A DNA stretch of 64,000 nucleotides from assembly GCF_900106645.1 (NCBI RefSeq), contig NZ_FNMV01000005.1, positions 124,001 to 188,000 on the forward strand, written 5' to 3'. A program made the position numbers and the translations under genes. Positions 25,214 through 34,240 of this stretch are shown piece after piece (the first letter of the stretch is position 1; each line of letters starts with the position of its first letter). The notes beneath the pieces are model-generated. The model was not told the origin of the DNA. It did no database searches and saw only the letters and a program-made list of their open reading frames with translations. Source of the stretch: Flavobacterium degerlachei. GTDB taxonomy: Bacteria > Bacteroidota > Bacteroidia > Flavobacteriales > Flavobacteriaceae.

Positions 25214-26050
25214 TTATTTTAAGTCTAAGGTCAGTTTGTAAATTTGGGTTTCCAGAACGTCGGTGTCCTTATCTTCGCAAAGCAAGAATTCGATTTTATT
25301 AGTTGAATTTTTGAAAACCGTTATCCCTTCAAATTTATGACTGTCACTAATTTTTTTAGTAAACTCAATTTTCATGGTCTCGAGATTGATACAGCCAATG
25401 TGACTTCCTAGAATCTCGCCATCTGTGTAGGTTGATTTTGTGTTTTCGGCTGTGGCCAAAAAATAAATTTTCCCATCGACCAAAACAGCATCTGTAAAAG
25501 TAGAGCGGACTCCTTTTATTTTAGGGAGTTTGTAGTCGTTTGACATTAGACTGAATTCGTCGCTTAGTTTTTTTGCATGAAGGCTAAAGAGGACATTTCT
25601 TTGTGAAATTCCGTTGCCACGGTTAAATAGATACCAGTTCTCACCATCATAAATAGCGCCTTCGAGATTGAAATCTTCGGGTTTGAGGTTTCCAAAACTT
25701 TGCATAACGGTGTATAAATCGACCATATTGTTAGTGGCGATTTTCTTTTTTTGGTTTAAATCAAATTCGACCAGAGAGTTTCTTTTGGCGGTAGAACCTG
25801 AGCCAAATACATATACGGTGTCTTGGTATTGAGTTAAGGATTCAAAGTCGGGTTTATTGCTTTTTGCGATGTTTTCGGTTGGGTTTTCAATAAGCGGATA
25901 GCTTTTTAAATTGCTGCTGTCTATATTGTATTCATAAAGGAAGCCGCTGTTGTCGCCAATCAAAAGCAAGGTATTGTCATTGTATAAGAGTCCTGAGGCG
26001 GAACCTATTCCGATAATTTTAAATAGTAATTCGAGTGTAAATTTTTTCAT
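25214..26050 (-). CDS. Hypothetical protein, beta-propeller-like repeats
   Basis: About 278 residues after an ATG at 26050 (MKKFTLELLFK). The open frame continues upstream only because it crosses the repeat element at 26077-26181, so that extension is not coding. The body alternates strand-like pieces such as DNTLLLIGDNSGFLYEY, DTVYVFGSGSTAKRNSLVEF and GKIYFLATAENTKSTYTDG, with the regular spacing of a beta-propeller, and no clear signal peptide. Unknown function; it overlaps in operon with a CPBP protease, 2 bases apart. Confidence 0.7.
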   Translation of the reverse strand: MKKFTLELLFKIIGIGSASGLLYNDNTLLLIGDNSGFLYEYNIDSSNLKSYPLIENPTENIAKSNKPDFESLTQYQDTVYVFGSGSTAKRNSLVEFDLNQKKKIATNNMVDLYTVMQSFGNLKPEDFNLEGAIYDGENWYLFNRGNGISQRNVLFSLHAKKLSDEFSLMSNDYKLPKIKGVRSTFTDAVLVDGKIYFLATAENTKSTYTDGEILGSHIGCINLETMKIEFTKKISDSHKFEGITVFKNSTNKIEFLLCEDKDTDVLETQIYKLTLDLK

Positions 26051-26076
26051 TAATGTTATGGTGAAAATGGGTTCCC

Positions 26077-26181
26077 TAGCCCGGATAGCAGCGAAAATCC
26101 TTTCTAGCCCTGAACTTGTTTCAGGATCCTGAAACAAGTTCAGGACTAGAAAGATTGTAGCGAATAGCCGGAAATAGCTCC
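26077..26181 (+). repeat. Structured interspersed element, copy B (36-bp palindromic core)
   Basis: Same arms as copy A: TAGCCCGGAT, GCGAAAATCC on the left and AAAGATTGTAGCGAA, AGCCGGAAATAGCTCC on the right. The centre is a 36-base perfect palindrome (26109-26144) built from two CCTGAACTTGTTTCAGGA units facing each other around GGATCC. The outer pairing is CCGG with CCGG. It lies between the divergent start regions of the propeller-like gene (26050) and ppk2 (26247). Translated, the palindrome gives SPELVSGS, an artefact seen in many database ORFs. Confidence 0.85.
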
Positions 26182-26213
26182 TGAAATTGATCAGGAATCA
26201 CCCAATTATTTGT

Positions 26214-26221
26214 TATATTTG
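26214..26221 (+). promoter_or_regulatory. Candidate -7 box upstream of ppk2
   Basis: TATATTTG fits the TAnnTTTG -7 consensus 25 bases ahead of the ppk2 ATG. A TTG lies 24 bases upstream, longer than the ideal 19, so this is tentative. Confidence 0.4.
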
Positions 26222-26246
26222 AGATTATAAAGATAAAATATTTCTT

Positions 26247-27128
26247 ATGAAGTCTATTAATCCCGATGATTTTAAAGTGACAGGCAAAATTGATTTGTCT
26301 CAAATTCCTACCAACTTGTTTAATAAAGCCAGTGATGATGATAAGGAGGAGAAATTAGATAAGGTTCAAGAGAAGTTGAGTGCATTGCAGGATGTGATGT
26401 ATGCGCATAATCGCTATGGCGTTTTGATTTGTTTGCAAGGAATGGATACTTCAGGAAAGGATAGTTTGATTCGGGAAGTTTTTAAGGAATTCAATCCGCG
26501 TGGGGTTGAGGTTTATAGTTTTAAAACACCAAATTCGACAGAGCTGGAACACGATTATTTGTGGAGACATTATCTGGCTTTACCTGAAAAAGGGAAATTT
26601 GCCGTTTTTAACAGAACGCATTATGAGAATGTTTTGGTTACTCGTGTGCATCCTGAATATATATTGAGTGAAAATTTGCCAGGTATTGAGAAGGTAGAAG
26701 ATATTACGCCTCAGTTTTGGGAAAACAGAATGGAGCAAATCAATAATTTTGAAAAGCATATTACTCAAAACGGAACAATTGTGATGAAATTTTATTTTCA
26801 TATGAGTAAAGAAGAGCAGCGCCAACGCTTGTTGCGAAGACTAGAAGAAGAGGAGCACCACTGGAAATTTTCGCCAGGGGATTTGAAAGAGCGTGAACAC
26901 TGGGATGAATATATGCAATATTATCAGGAGGCAATTAATAAAACGGCTACTGAAAATGCGCCTTGGTATATAATTCCTTCTGACGATAAGGATATGGCTC
27001 GCTATATAGTTGCCAAAATTATCTGGGAAGAAATGCAGAAACATACCGATATAAAAGAACCGGAATTAGATGATAAGGTAAAAGCTAATTTCCAGATTTA
27101 TAAAGATATGCTGAAAAAAGAAAAGTGA
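26247..27128 (+). CDS. Polyphosphate kinase 2 family phosphotransferase
   Basis: A 293-residue PPK2 protein that uses polyphosphate to phosphorylate nucleotides or the reverse. Walker A is GMDTSGKD (65-72), followed by the FNPRGVEVYSFKTPN region and the Walker-B-like FNRTHYENVLVTRVHP, and the lid region near LRRLEEEEHHWKFSPGD. The FNRTHYE form is seen in the polyphosphate:nucleotide phosphotransferase subgroup; whether the acceptor is AMP, ADP or GDP cannot be told from sequence. Confidence 0.92.
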   Translation: MKSINPDDFKVTGKIDLSQIPTNLFNKASDDDKEEKLDKVQEKLSALQDVMYAHNRYGVLICLQGMDTSGKDSLIREVFKEFNPRGVEVYSFKTPNSTELEHDYLWRHYLALPEKGKFAVFNRTHYENVLVTRVHPEYILSENLPGIEKVEDITPQFWENRMEQINNFEKHITQNGTIVMKFYFHMSKEEQRQRLLRRLEEEEHHWKFSPGDLKEREHWDEYMQYYQEAINKTATENAPWYIIPSDDKDMARYIVAKIIWEEMQKHTDIKEPELDDKVKANFQIYKDMLKKEK

Positions 27129-27179
27129 TTTGGTAGTTTGTTTTATCGTTGGATTATACATCAAAATCTAAAACAAAAA

Positions 27180-27211
27180 AAATGCGCTGAAATTCAGCGC
27201 ATTTTTTTTAC
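27180..27211. terminator. Bidirectional terminator between ppk2 and the outer-membrane barrel gene
   Basis: AATGCGCTGA/TCAGCGCATT (27181-27190 and 27194-27203) with an AAT loop and A/T tracts on both sides. It serves convergent genes ending at 27128 and 27229. Confidence 0.92.
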
Positions 27212-27228
27212 TAATCGAAATAATGGTT

Positions 27229-27798
27229 TTATAGTTCAAACCCGTAAGCTAAACGTACACCAATTTGTCCAACACCTTTTCCTGTAGTTCCATTGTTATT
27301 CACTTTTCTAAAGTCAGAATAGTGCTCGTAACGTAATGAAACGTCAATGTATTTAGATGCATAACCAATACTTGGCGCTAAGATTAAAGATGTTTGGTCA
27401 AAACCGTTAGTAACTGCAAATGCAGCACCAGCTTCTCCCATTACATAAAATTCGTCATTCCAAACGAATGCTTTGAAACCTGCTTTAGCTGGAATGAATC
27501 CTAAATCTTTTCCAGTAGCTTCACCTGGAAATGCATCAGCTTCACTTACAAAAAGATTTGTAAATCCAGTAGTTAAAGTTAAAGAGTATCTTTTTGTTAA
27601 ATCATATTGTAATCTTGCATCAGCACCCAAAGCTAATTTATATGGGTCTTGAGTAGCATATCCGCCACTAACACCAAATCCTAATTTGAAACCTTGATCG
27701 TAATTTTTTACTGCTGTGTCTTGTGCTTGTGCATTATTTGCAAACATCATTGATACTGCAAATACAAATAACATTTTAATTTTTCCTGTAACTTTCAT
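27229..27798 (-). CDS. Outer-membrane beta-barrel protein
   Basis: A 189-residue protein starting MKVTGKIKMLFVFAVSMM with a signal peptide cleaved after NAQA (ANNAQA/QDT). The mature part is made of short amphipathic strands (YDQGFKLGFGVSGGYATQD, ADARLQYDLTKRYSLTLTTG) ending with the aromatic-rich IGVRLAYGFEL, as in small barrels of the OmpW or OMP_b-brl type. The frame extends 153 bases upstream, but those residues are not signal-like and the ATG at 27798 is the true start. No partner is adjacent. Confidence 0.85.
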   Translation of the reverse strand: MKVTGKIKMLFVFAVSMMFANNAQAQDTAVKNYDQGFKLGFGVSGGYATQDPYKLALGADARLQYDLTKRYSLTLTTGFTNLFVSEADAFPGEATGKDLGFIPAKAGFKAFVWNDEFYVMGEAGAAFAVTNGFDQTSLILAPSIGYASKYIDVSLRYEHYSDFRKVNNNGTTGKGVGQIGVRLAYGFEL

Positions 27799-28004
27799 AA
27801 TCGTATTAATTGGGTTATATAATTTGTCTTTTTTGAGATGCTTAATTACACTCCTTTCGACAGGTACAAATGTATATATGCACATAGGCTGAAATGTTAT
27901 AGAATTATTTGATTTTGTTACATAATAATATAAAATGCAAAAAAACACCATAAATTGTAGTGTATATTAATTGAATATTGCAGGAACATTAAAATGGTTC
28001 TAAT

Positions 28005-28012
28005 TATATTTG
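28005..28012 (+). promoter_or_regulatory. Candidate -7 box of the MATE gene, overlapping an apparent TTG start
   Basis: TATATTTG matches TAnnTTTG and ends where the open frame's first TTG (28010) would lie. This argues for the downstream TTG at 28031 as the true start. Confidence 0.45.
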
Positions 28013-28030
28013 CCATCAAAAAAAGAGAAA

Positions 28031-29413
28031 TTGAATTTAGCTACCTACACAAAAGAGTTTTCGTATAATTTAAGATTAGCCTATCCTATAATTTTAGGTA
28101 TGTTAGGACATACCGTTGTTGGTATTGTAGATAATATTATGGTGGGTAAGTTAGGCCCGACAGAGTTAGCCGCGGTTTCTCTTGGAAATAGCTTTGTTTT
28201 TATTGCAATGTCACTGGGAATTGGGTTCTCAACAGCAATTACGCCATTGGCTGCACAAGCTGACGGACGAAAAAACATTGAAGAAGGGCGAAGTGCCTTT
28301 CATCATGGATTGTATTTATGCACCATTTTAGGAGCGATCCTTTTTGGTTTGATTTTTTTCTCAAAACCAATAATAGGTTTTATGGGGCAGCCAGATAATG
28401 TGGTTGAACTAGCTAAACCTTATTTAGACATTGTAGCTTTTTCATTGATTCCGTTAATCATTTTTCAAGGTTATAAACAATTTGCCGATGGAATGAGTGA
28501 GACCAAGTATTCTATGTGGGCAACCATTTTAGGAAACGTAGTAAATGTCGTTTTAAATTATTTGTTTATTTATGGTATTTGGATTTTTCCAGAGTTAGGA
28601 ATTATAGGTGCAGGAATAGGAACTATTGTATCCCGTTTTGTAATGCTAGGTTATATGCATTATATGATGCAAAAAAAGGAAAAATTTCATCCTTTTTTCG
28701 AGAAGTTTTCTCTGAAAAACATCAAAAAAGAGATGAATATGAAAATTATTCATATAGGTGCACCTTCTGCCATGCAAATGTTTTTTGAAGTGGGTTTATT
28801 CACTGGAGCAATTTGGCTTTCGGGTCTTTTAGGAATAGTGAACCAGGCAGCAAATCAAATTGCATTAAGTTTGGCTAGTTTTACGTTTATGTTCGCCATG
28901 GGTTTAAGTGTTGCAGCTTCCATTAGAGTGGGGAATCAAAAAGGCTTAGGTGATTACAAGCAGCTGCGTATCGTTGCCTTTTCTATATTTTTATTGGTTA
29001 TCGTAGTAGAAACTTTTTTTGCACTAATATTTGTACTGTTCCATACACAGTTACCCGCTTTGTTTGTTGATATGAATAATGCACACGATTTAGCTGTAAA
29101 TACGGAGGTAGTTACTATCGCGGCACAATTGTTATTAGTTGCAGCGGTTTTTCAAATTTCAGATGGGATTCAGGTAGTTTTCTTAGGTGCGTTAAGAGGA
29201 TTACAAGACGTAAAAGTGCCAATGTACATCACTTTTGTAGCCTATTGGGTAGTTGGTTTTCCAATATCAATTTATTTAGGTCTTTATACTGAGCTAAAAG
29301 GGGCAGGGATTTGGATAGGTCTCCTTGCAGGATTATCTATTGCCGCTTTATTTTTGTATATTCGCTTTGTGAGATTGACAAATAGGTTGCTTGTAGAAAA
29401 AACCTCAAAATAA
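28031..29413 (+). CDS. MATE-family efflux transporter
   Basis: A membrane protein of about 460 residues with twelve predicted helices in two MatE halves. The opening LRLAYPIILGMLGHTVVGIVDNIMVGKLGP is typical of NorM-like Na+- or H+-coupled exporters of cationic drugs. The frame opens at 28010 with a TTG that sits inside a -7-like box; the TTG at 28031 gives MNLATYTKEF, which fits the family N-terminus. No ATG lies in between. Confidence 0.92.
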   Translation: MNLATYTKEFSYNLRLAYPIILGMLGHTVVGIVDNIMVGKLGPTELAAVSLGNSFVFIAMSLGIGFSTAITPLAAQADGRKNIEEGRSAFHHGLYLCTILGAILFGLIFFSKPIIGFMGQPDNVVELAKPYLDIVAFSLIPLIIFQGYKQFADGMSETKYSMWATILGNVVNVVLNYLFIYGIWIFPELGIIGAGIGTIVSRFVMLGYMHYMMQKKEKFHPFFEKFSLKNIKKEMNMKIIHIGAPSAMQMFFEVGLFTGAIWLSGLLGIVNQAANQIALSLASFTFMFAMGLSVAASIRVGNQKGLGDYKQLRIVAFSIFLLVIVVETFFALIFVLFHTQLPALFVDMNNAHDLAVNTEVVTIAAQLLLVAAVFQISDGIQVVFLGALRGLQDVKVPMYITFVAYWVVGFPISIYLGLYTELKGAGIWIGLLAGLSIAALFLYIRFVRLTNRLLVEKTSK

Positions 29414-29485
29414 GTTTGTCCTCACGTATTCTTCTAATTTGTTTTTCTGTTCACTTGACAGATATAACATTCTAAAATAAAATAC

Positions 29486-30391
29486 ATGATATTACTTATT
29501 ATTCTAGGCATAATCTTATTGGTTATGAGCTTTACTTTGAAACAAGATCAAAATCCATTCTCAAAATTCTCCAGTTTAGCTCGGATTATTGGGATATTAT
29601 TAATCATAGTTGGTATTTTTTCTGCAGCGTTTAAACAGATAGATGCCGGAAAAGTGGGAGTCAAATCGTTATACGGAAATGTTGAATCAGGGGTTTTAGA
29701 CCCGGGATTGCATGTTATCAACCCTCTTTTAGATGTAACTATTTTTGATATTCAAACTCAAAATTATACGATGTCGTCTGCTCCAACTGAAGGGGATCAA
29801 CAAGGAGATGATGCTATTAGGGTATTGTCAAATGACGGACTTGAGGTAGTGATTGACTTGACGGTATTATATCGTGTGTCTTCTACGGATGCTCCAACAA
29901 TTTTTAAAGAAATTGGAGTGAACTATATTGATAAAATTGTTCGTCCAGTTACAAGAACACGTATCCGTGATAATGCTGTTTTTTATGACGCTGTTGCTTT
30001 GTATTCAACCAAAAGGAATGAATTCCAAGATGGTATTTTTAAGAGCATTGAAGCCGATTTTAAATCAAGAGGACTAGTACTCGAGTCATTGCTGATTAGA
30101 AACATCAATCTTCCAACGTCTGTGAAAAAGACAATTGAGAGTAAAATTAATGCCGAGCAAGATGCTCAAAAGATGGTTTTTGTTCTACAAAAAGAGAAAC
30201 AAGAAGCAGAACGTAAAAGAGTGGAAGCACAAGGTATTGCTGATTATCAAAAAATCATCTCTACTGGTCTGACGGACAAACAACTGCAGTACGAAACAAT
30301 TAAAGCACAAAAAGAATTAGCTGCATCACCAAACACCAAGATCATTTTCATGGGAAAAGCTGGAGCTCCAATAATTCTTTCCGATAAATAG
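29486..30391 (+). CDS. SPFH/prohibitin-family membrane protein
   Basis: A 301-residue protein with two N-terminal hydrophobic segments (about 1-18 and 33-49), then the SPFH/prohibitin domain (about 52-230; YGNVESGVLDPGLHVINPLLD, and INLPTSVKKTIESKI). A long charged helix (EKQEAERKRVEAQGIADYQK) follows, as in prohibitins and HflK/HflC. These form rings in the inner membrane that shape proteolysis by FtsH. No hflC or ftsH neighbour is present. Confidence 0.9.
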   Translation: MILLIILGIILLVMSFTLKQDQNPFSKFSSLARIIGILLIIVGIFSAAFKQIDAGKVGVKSLYGNVESGVLDPGLHVINPLLDVTIFDIQTQNYTMSSAPTEGDQQGDDAIRVLSNDGLEVVIDLTVLYRVSSTDAPTIFKEIGVNYIDKIVRPVTRTRIRDNAVFYDAVALYSTKRNEFQDGIFKSIEADFKSRGLVLESLLIRNINLPTSVKKTIESKINAEQDAQKMVFVLQKEKQEAERKRVEAQGIADYQKIISTGLTDKQLQYETIKAQKELAASPNTKIIFMGKAGAPIILSDK

Positions 30392-30477
30392 ATTTTTTAA
30401 AACTTTATTCGGTTATTTGTCTAGTCGTTGGGTCAATAAGCCAGTGATACTATAAAAACATTAAATATAAATTACAA

Positions 30478-30708
30478 ATGGAATTACCAAAGTTTTTACT
30501 GGGTGACAATACTGATTTTCCTGAAGATATTTTCATCATACATTTAGATTATCCAAGATTTATAATCAATCTTAAAGATGATGAGGTTGAGTTTATGGAA
30601 GAAGCAGAAGACCTTGATGAAGGAGAGTTAAATGCTGAAATGGAAGGCTTAGTCGAGCAAGCAAATGCTTTTTACGACAAAGAAATGGAACGTTACGAGA
30701 AAGAGTAA
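30478..30708 (+). CDS. Small acidic hypothetical protein
   Basis: A 76-residue, strongly acidic protein (many Glu/Asp, especially 37-60) with an N-terminal LGDNTDFPEDIFIIHLDYPRF region and no signal or membrane span. It follows the SPFH gene by 86 bases in the same direction and ends 4 bases before the convergent meaB gene. I know no function for it. Confidence 0.65.
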   Translation: MELPKFLLGDNTDFPEDIFIIHLDYPRFIINLKDDEVEFMEEAEDLDEGELNAEMEGLVEQANAFYDKEMERYEKE

Positions 30709-30712
30709 ATAG

Positions 30713-31813
30713 TTACTTAAAATACTCTTTCAACAATAATTGAGCGGCTGCAAATGGTGAAATTTCATCATTATGCACCGCTTTTTTTGTGGAATCTAAT
30801 ATGCTTTGAATTGTAGGATGGTTATAAAAACGCAGTTTTATTTGTTCATTGATGGTTTCCATTAACCAATATTCATTTTGCTCTGATCGTTTTTGATAAA
30901 AATAGTCGTTGCCTTTAGTAAGTTCTATAAACTTTTTGATAGTTTCCCATACTTCTGGGATTCCATCTTGATTAATGGCACTACAGGTTGCAGTAGTAGG
31001 TATCCAGCCCGATTTTTTAGCTGGAAAAAGATGTAGAGCTCTGTTGAATTCGCTTTTTGCCAGTTTTGCTTTTCTGATATTATCTCCATCTGCTTTGTTA
31101 ATGACAATAGCATCCGCCATTTCCATAATTCCGCGTTTGATTCCTTGCAGTTCATCTCCTGCTCCCGCAATTTTCAATAGCAGAAAGAAATCGACCATAC
31201 TATGCACAGCAGTTTCGCTTTGGCCTACGCCAACGGTTTCTATAATAATGGTGTCGAAACCACAGGCTTCACATAAACTGATTGATTCTCTGGTTTTTCT
31301 AGCCACACCACCTAATGTTTCTCCTGAAGCTGATGGACGGATGTAAGCATTCTTGTCCTTCACTAATTCTTCCATACGGGTTTTGTCTCCTAAGATACTT
31401 CCATGTGAAATGGTGCTACTGGGATCAACTGCCAATACGGCCACTTTTTTGCCTAAGCCAGTTAAGTGTTTTCCAAAAGCTTCTATAAAAGTACTTTTTC
31501 CTACTCCGGGAACACCGGTGATTCCTATTCTTACTGATTTATTGGCATGAGGTAAACAAGCTTTTATTACCTCGTTGGCTTTCGCCAAATGATCAGGATT
31601 GGTGCTTTCGACCAAAGTAATAGCACGGCTTAAAGCGGTTATGCTACCAGATAAAATTCCATTAACTAACTCTTCGGGAGAGGGTTGTATTCTCCTGAAT
31701 TTCTGAATAGTTTTTACTACCGAAGGGCTGAATATTTCTGGTGCAGGAATACCCGCTTTCTCTTGAAGGGCAGAAGAATGTTTTATTTTATCGTTTTCCA
31801 AAATTGAAATCAT
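30713..31813 (-). CDS. meaB: GTPase MeaB (methylmalonyl-CoA mutase chaperone, ArgK family)
   Basis: A G3E-family GTPase of about 366 residues. Walker A is GVPGVGKS near residue 100 of the 366-residue form, followed by DPSSTISHGSILGDKTRM and later the NKADGD guanine-specificity motif. It loads or protects adenosylcobalamin in methylmalonyl-CoA mutase, so the genome is expected to have that enzyme; the mutase is not in the window. GTG at 31831 opens the frame; the ATG at 31813 (MISILEND) is preferred. Confidence 0.93.
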   Translation of the reverse strand: MISILENDKIKHSSALQEKAGIPAPEIFSPSVVKTIQKFRRIQPSPEELVNGILSGSITALSRAITLVESTNPDHLAKANEVIKACLPHANKSVRIGITGVPGVGKSTFIEAFGKHLTGLGKKVAVLAVDPSSTISHGSILGDKTRMEELVKDKNAYIRPSASGETLGGVARKTRESISLCEACGFDTIIIETVGVGQSETAVHSMVDFFLLLKIAGAGDELQGIKRGIMEMADAIVINKADGDNIRKAKLAKSEFNRALHLFPAKKSGWIPTTATCSAINQDGIPEVWETIKKFIELTKGNDYFYQKRSEQNEYWLMETINEQIKLRFYNHPTIQSILDSTKKAVHNDEISPFAAAQLLLKEYFK

Positions 31814-31987
31814 TTTTAGTAAAATTAGCACTTAAACATGAATTATTGTGATTAAATGACATTTTTATGATAAAATAGGCGGCAAAAGCATCTTAGATAT
31901 GACAGCTTTAAAATTATAGGAACTTCTTTAATATTTTTGTTCTTTTATCCTATGTGCTATTAATTTAGTGGATATATTTGTTGTGCT

Positions 31988-32899
31988 ATGATCAATATTA
32001 TTCTAATTTTTCTTTATCTTTTTGTCGGACTGGCTTTCCAGAAAATTAAATGGTTTCCTACAGATAGCTATAAGTTATTAAACAAGATTGTAATTTACAT
32101 TTGCCTTCCCGCTTTGGCATTGTATTTTATTCCAAAAGTGCATTGGAACAACCAATTGCTATTTCCTATTGGAGTAACCTGGATTGGTTTTATACTCGCT
32201 TATTTTTTCTTTGGATTTTTAGGAAGAAAGTTCAATTGGTCTAAAAAGCTCACGGGTTGTTTAATTTTAACAGCTGGTCTTGGTAACACTTCCTTTTTAG
32301 GATTCCCAATAATTCAAGCTTTATATGGCGCTGATGGTATGAAAACGGCTATTTTAGTCGATCAGCCGGGTACTTTTGTGGTATTGTCCACATTGGGAAT
32401 TCTTGTAGCAACATTATATTCTAGTGGAGAGCAAAACGGAGTTCAAATTGTGAAGAAAATCATGTTTTTCCCGCCGTTTGTCACTTTTGTTTTGGCTTGT
32501 GTCATGAATGTACTTGGTTTCGATTTTCACGAGTGGATTCAATTTGTATTACAAAAAATAGGAAGTGGAGTTACTCCCTTAGCATTGGTTTCAGTAGGAT
32601 TGCAATTGCGCTTTGAAAGTAGAAGTCAGCATTGGAAATTCTTAGGACTGGGTCTTTTGTATAAATTGATATTGACTCCAGCCGTAATTTATTTCTTGTA
32701 CGTTATCGTTTTGAATCAACATTCAAAAATGATTGAAGTTTCTATAATGGAAGCAGCAATGGCCCCCATGATTACAGCAAGTATTTTGGCAAGCACACAT
32801 GGATTAAAACCTAGACTGAGCAGCATGATGATAGGATATGGAATTCCTCTTTCTTTTATCACATTAACTGTTTGGTATTTTATCCTTCGATTTATTTAA
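31988..32899 (+). CDS. AEC-family (auxin efflux carrier-like) transporter
   Basis: A 303-residue, ten-helix membrane protein. The N-terminal half begins MINIILIFLYLFVGLAFQK and the repeat-like second half carries TPLALVSVGLQL and MAPMITASILAS, typical of the AEC/BASS fold. Substrates in bacteria are often carboxylates. An MFS gene follows 31 bases downstream; the pair could share a transcript. Confidence 0.85.
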   Translation: MINIILIFLYLFVGLAFQKIKWFPTDSYKLLNKIVIYICLPALALYFIPKVHWNNQLLFPIGVTWIGFILAYFFFGFLGRKFNWSKKLTGCLILTAGLGNTSFLGFPIIQALYGADGMKTAILVDQPGTFVVLSTLGILVATLYSSGEQNGVQIVKKIMFFPPFVTFVLACVMNVLGFDFHEWIQFVLQKIGSGVTPLALVSVGLQLRFESRSQHWKFLGLGLLYKLILTPAVIYFLYVIVLNQHSKMIEVSIMEAAMAPMITASILASTHGLKPRLSSMMIGYGIPLSFITLTVWYFILRFI

Positions 32900-32930
32900 T
32901 TTCTTTGACACCTCTTTTCAACCTTAGATT

Positions 32931-34160
32931 ATGCAGACTCTTTCCAATACAGAAAAAACAATATCCAATCCAGTATTAGCCCAAAAAACGGTTTATTCCA
33001 TTTTATTCTCCATTGCATTTGCTCATTTGTTGAACGATTTAATGCAGTCCGTTATTCCGGCGACTTATCCCATATTAAAAGATAATTTTCAGCTTAATTT
33101 CACCCAAATTGGACTGATTACTTTTGTGTACCAACTGACAGCTTCTTTATTGCAACCATTTATAGGTTTTTATACGGACAAAAAACCAAAGCCGTATTCA
33201 TTAGTTATAGGAATGCTTTTTACAATATCTGGCTTGGCATTATTATCGTTTGCTACTGAGTTTTGGATGATTTTGGCAGCAGTGTCATTAGTAGGGGTTG
33301 GTTCATCTATATTTCACCCGGAAGCTTCCAGAGTCGCCTTTTTAGGTTCTGGCGGAAAAAGAGGATTGGCGCAATCTATTTTCCAGTTAGGAGGAAATAC
33401 AGGGAGTGCAATAGGTCCGCTTATGGTAGCTGTTATTGTTGCGCCTTATGGACAATTTTATATCATTTGGTTTATTCTTGCCGGTTTCATCGGAATCTGG
33501 GTATTATCTAGAATTGCTGTTTGGTATCAAAATCATTTGTCGTTACGCGCTTCTAAAAAGGTAGTAATTGAAGAGGATTTTGTTCCATTGTCAAAAAAGA
33601 AAATCAAAATTTCTATTGCGATTTTATTGTTGCTGATATTTTCTAAGTTCTTCTACATGACAAGTATGTCAAGCTATTTTACCTTTTATTTGATGCATAA
33701 ATTCGGACTTTCTATTCAAGACTCCCAGTTTCATTTGTTTGTGTTTCTAGCTTCAGTAGCTGCAGGAACTTTAATTGGAGGGCCTTTAGGAGATCGTTTT
33801 GGAAGAAAATATATTATTTGGATATCCATTTTAGGGGCAGCGCCTTTTACTTTGCTATTGCCTTATGCTAATTTGTTTTGGACAGGTGTTTTATCAGTAA
33901 TTATTGGGGTTGTAATTGCTTCAGCTTTTTCAGCAATTTTAGTTTTTGCCCAGGAATTGATGCCTGGAAAAGTAGGAATGATTTCGGGATTATTCTTTGG
34001 TTTTGCTTTTGGAATGGGTGGTTTAGGCTCAGCGTTCTTGGGTTATCTTGCAGATCAAACTAGTATTGAATATGTTTATCAAATAAGTTCCTATCTTCCT
34101 CTTATTGGTATATTTACTTACTTTTTGCCCAATATTAAAAAGAAAGTTGTTGCTAGTTAA
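32931..34160 (+). CDS. MFS transporter, fosmidomycin-resistance-like
   Basis: A 409-residue protein with twelve helices and the MFS signature between helices 2 and 3 (FIGFYTDKKPKPYS). The overall form, including FAHLLNDLMQSVIPATYPILKD at the start, resembles the Fsr/fosmidomycin-resistance subgroup. It probably exports a small hydrophilic molecule by proton antiport. Confidence 0.87.
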   Translation: MQTLSNTEKTISNPVLAQKTVYSILFSIAFAHLLNDLMQSVIPATYPILKDNFQLNFTQIGLITFVYQLTASLLQPFIGFYTDKKPKPYSLVIGMLFTISGLALLSFATEFWMILAAVSLVGVGSSIFHPEASRVAFLGSGGKRGLAQSIFQLGGNTGSAIGPLMVAVIVAPYGQFYIIWFILAGFIGIWVLSRIAVWYQNHLSLRASKKVVIEEDFVPLSKKKIKISIAILLLLIFSKFFYMTSMSSYFTFYLMHKFGLSIQDSQFHLFVFLASVAAGTLIGGPLGDRFGRKYIIWISILGAAPFTLLLPYANLFWTGVLSVIIGVVIASAFSAILVFAQELMPGKVGMISGLFFGFAFGMGGLGSAFLGYLADQTSIEYVYQISSYLPLIGIFTYFLPNIKKKVVAS

Positions 34161-34240
34161 ATTTGGTTTTATTTATGAGTATTAGTGATTCATTTCGTGA
34201 TTTTTTGATTAATTTTAGATGAATTTAAAAACAAAAAGTC

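Noticed and set aside
26051..26303. N-terminal extension and short frames reading SPELVSGS through the palindrome
   Set aside because: The residues come from the repeat element 26077-26181. Both strands give the same peptide because the sequence is palindromic, so it is not protein coding.
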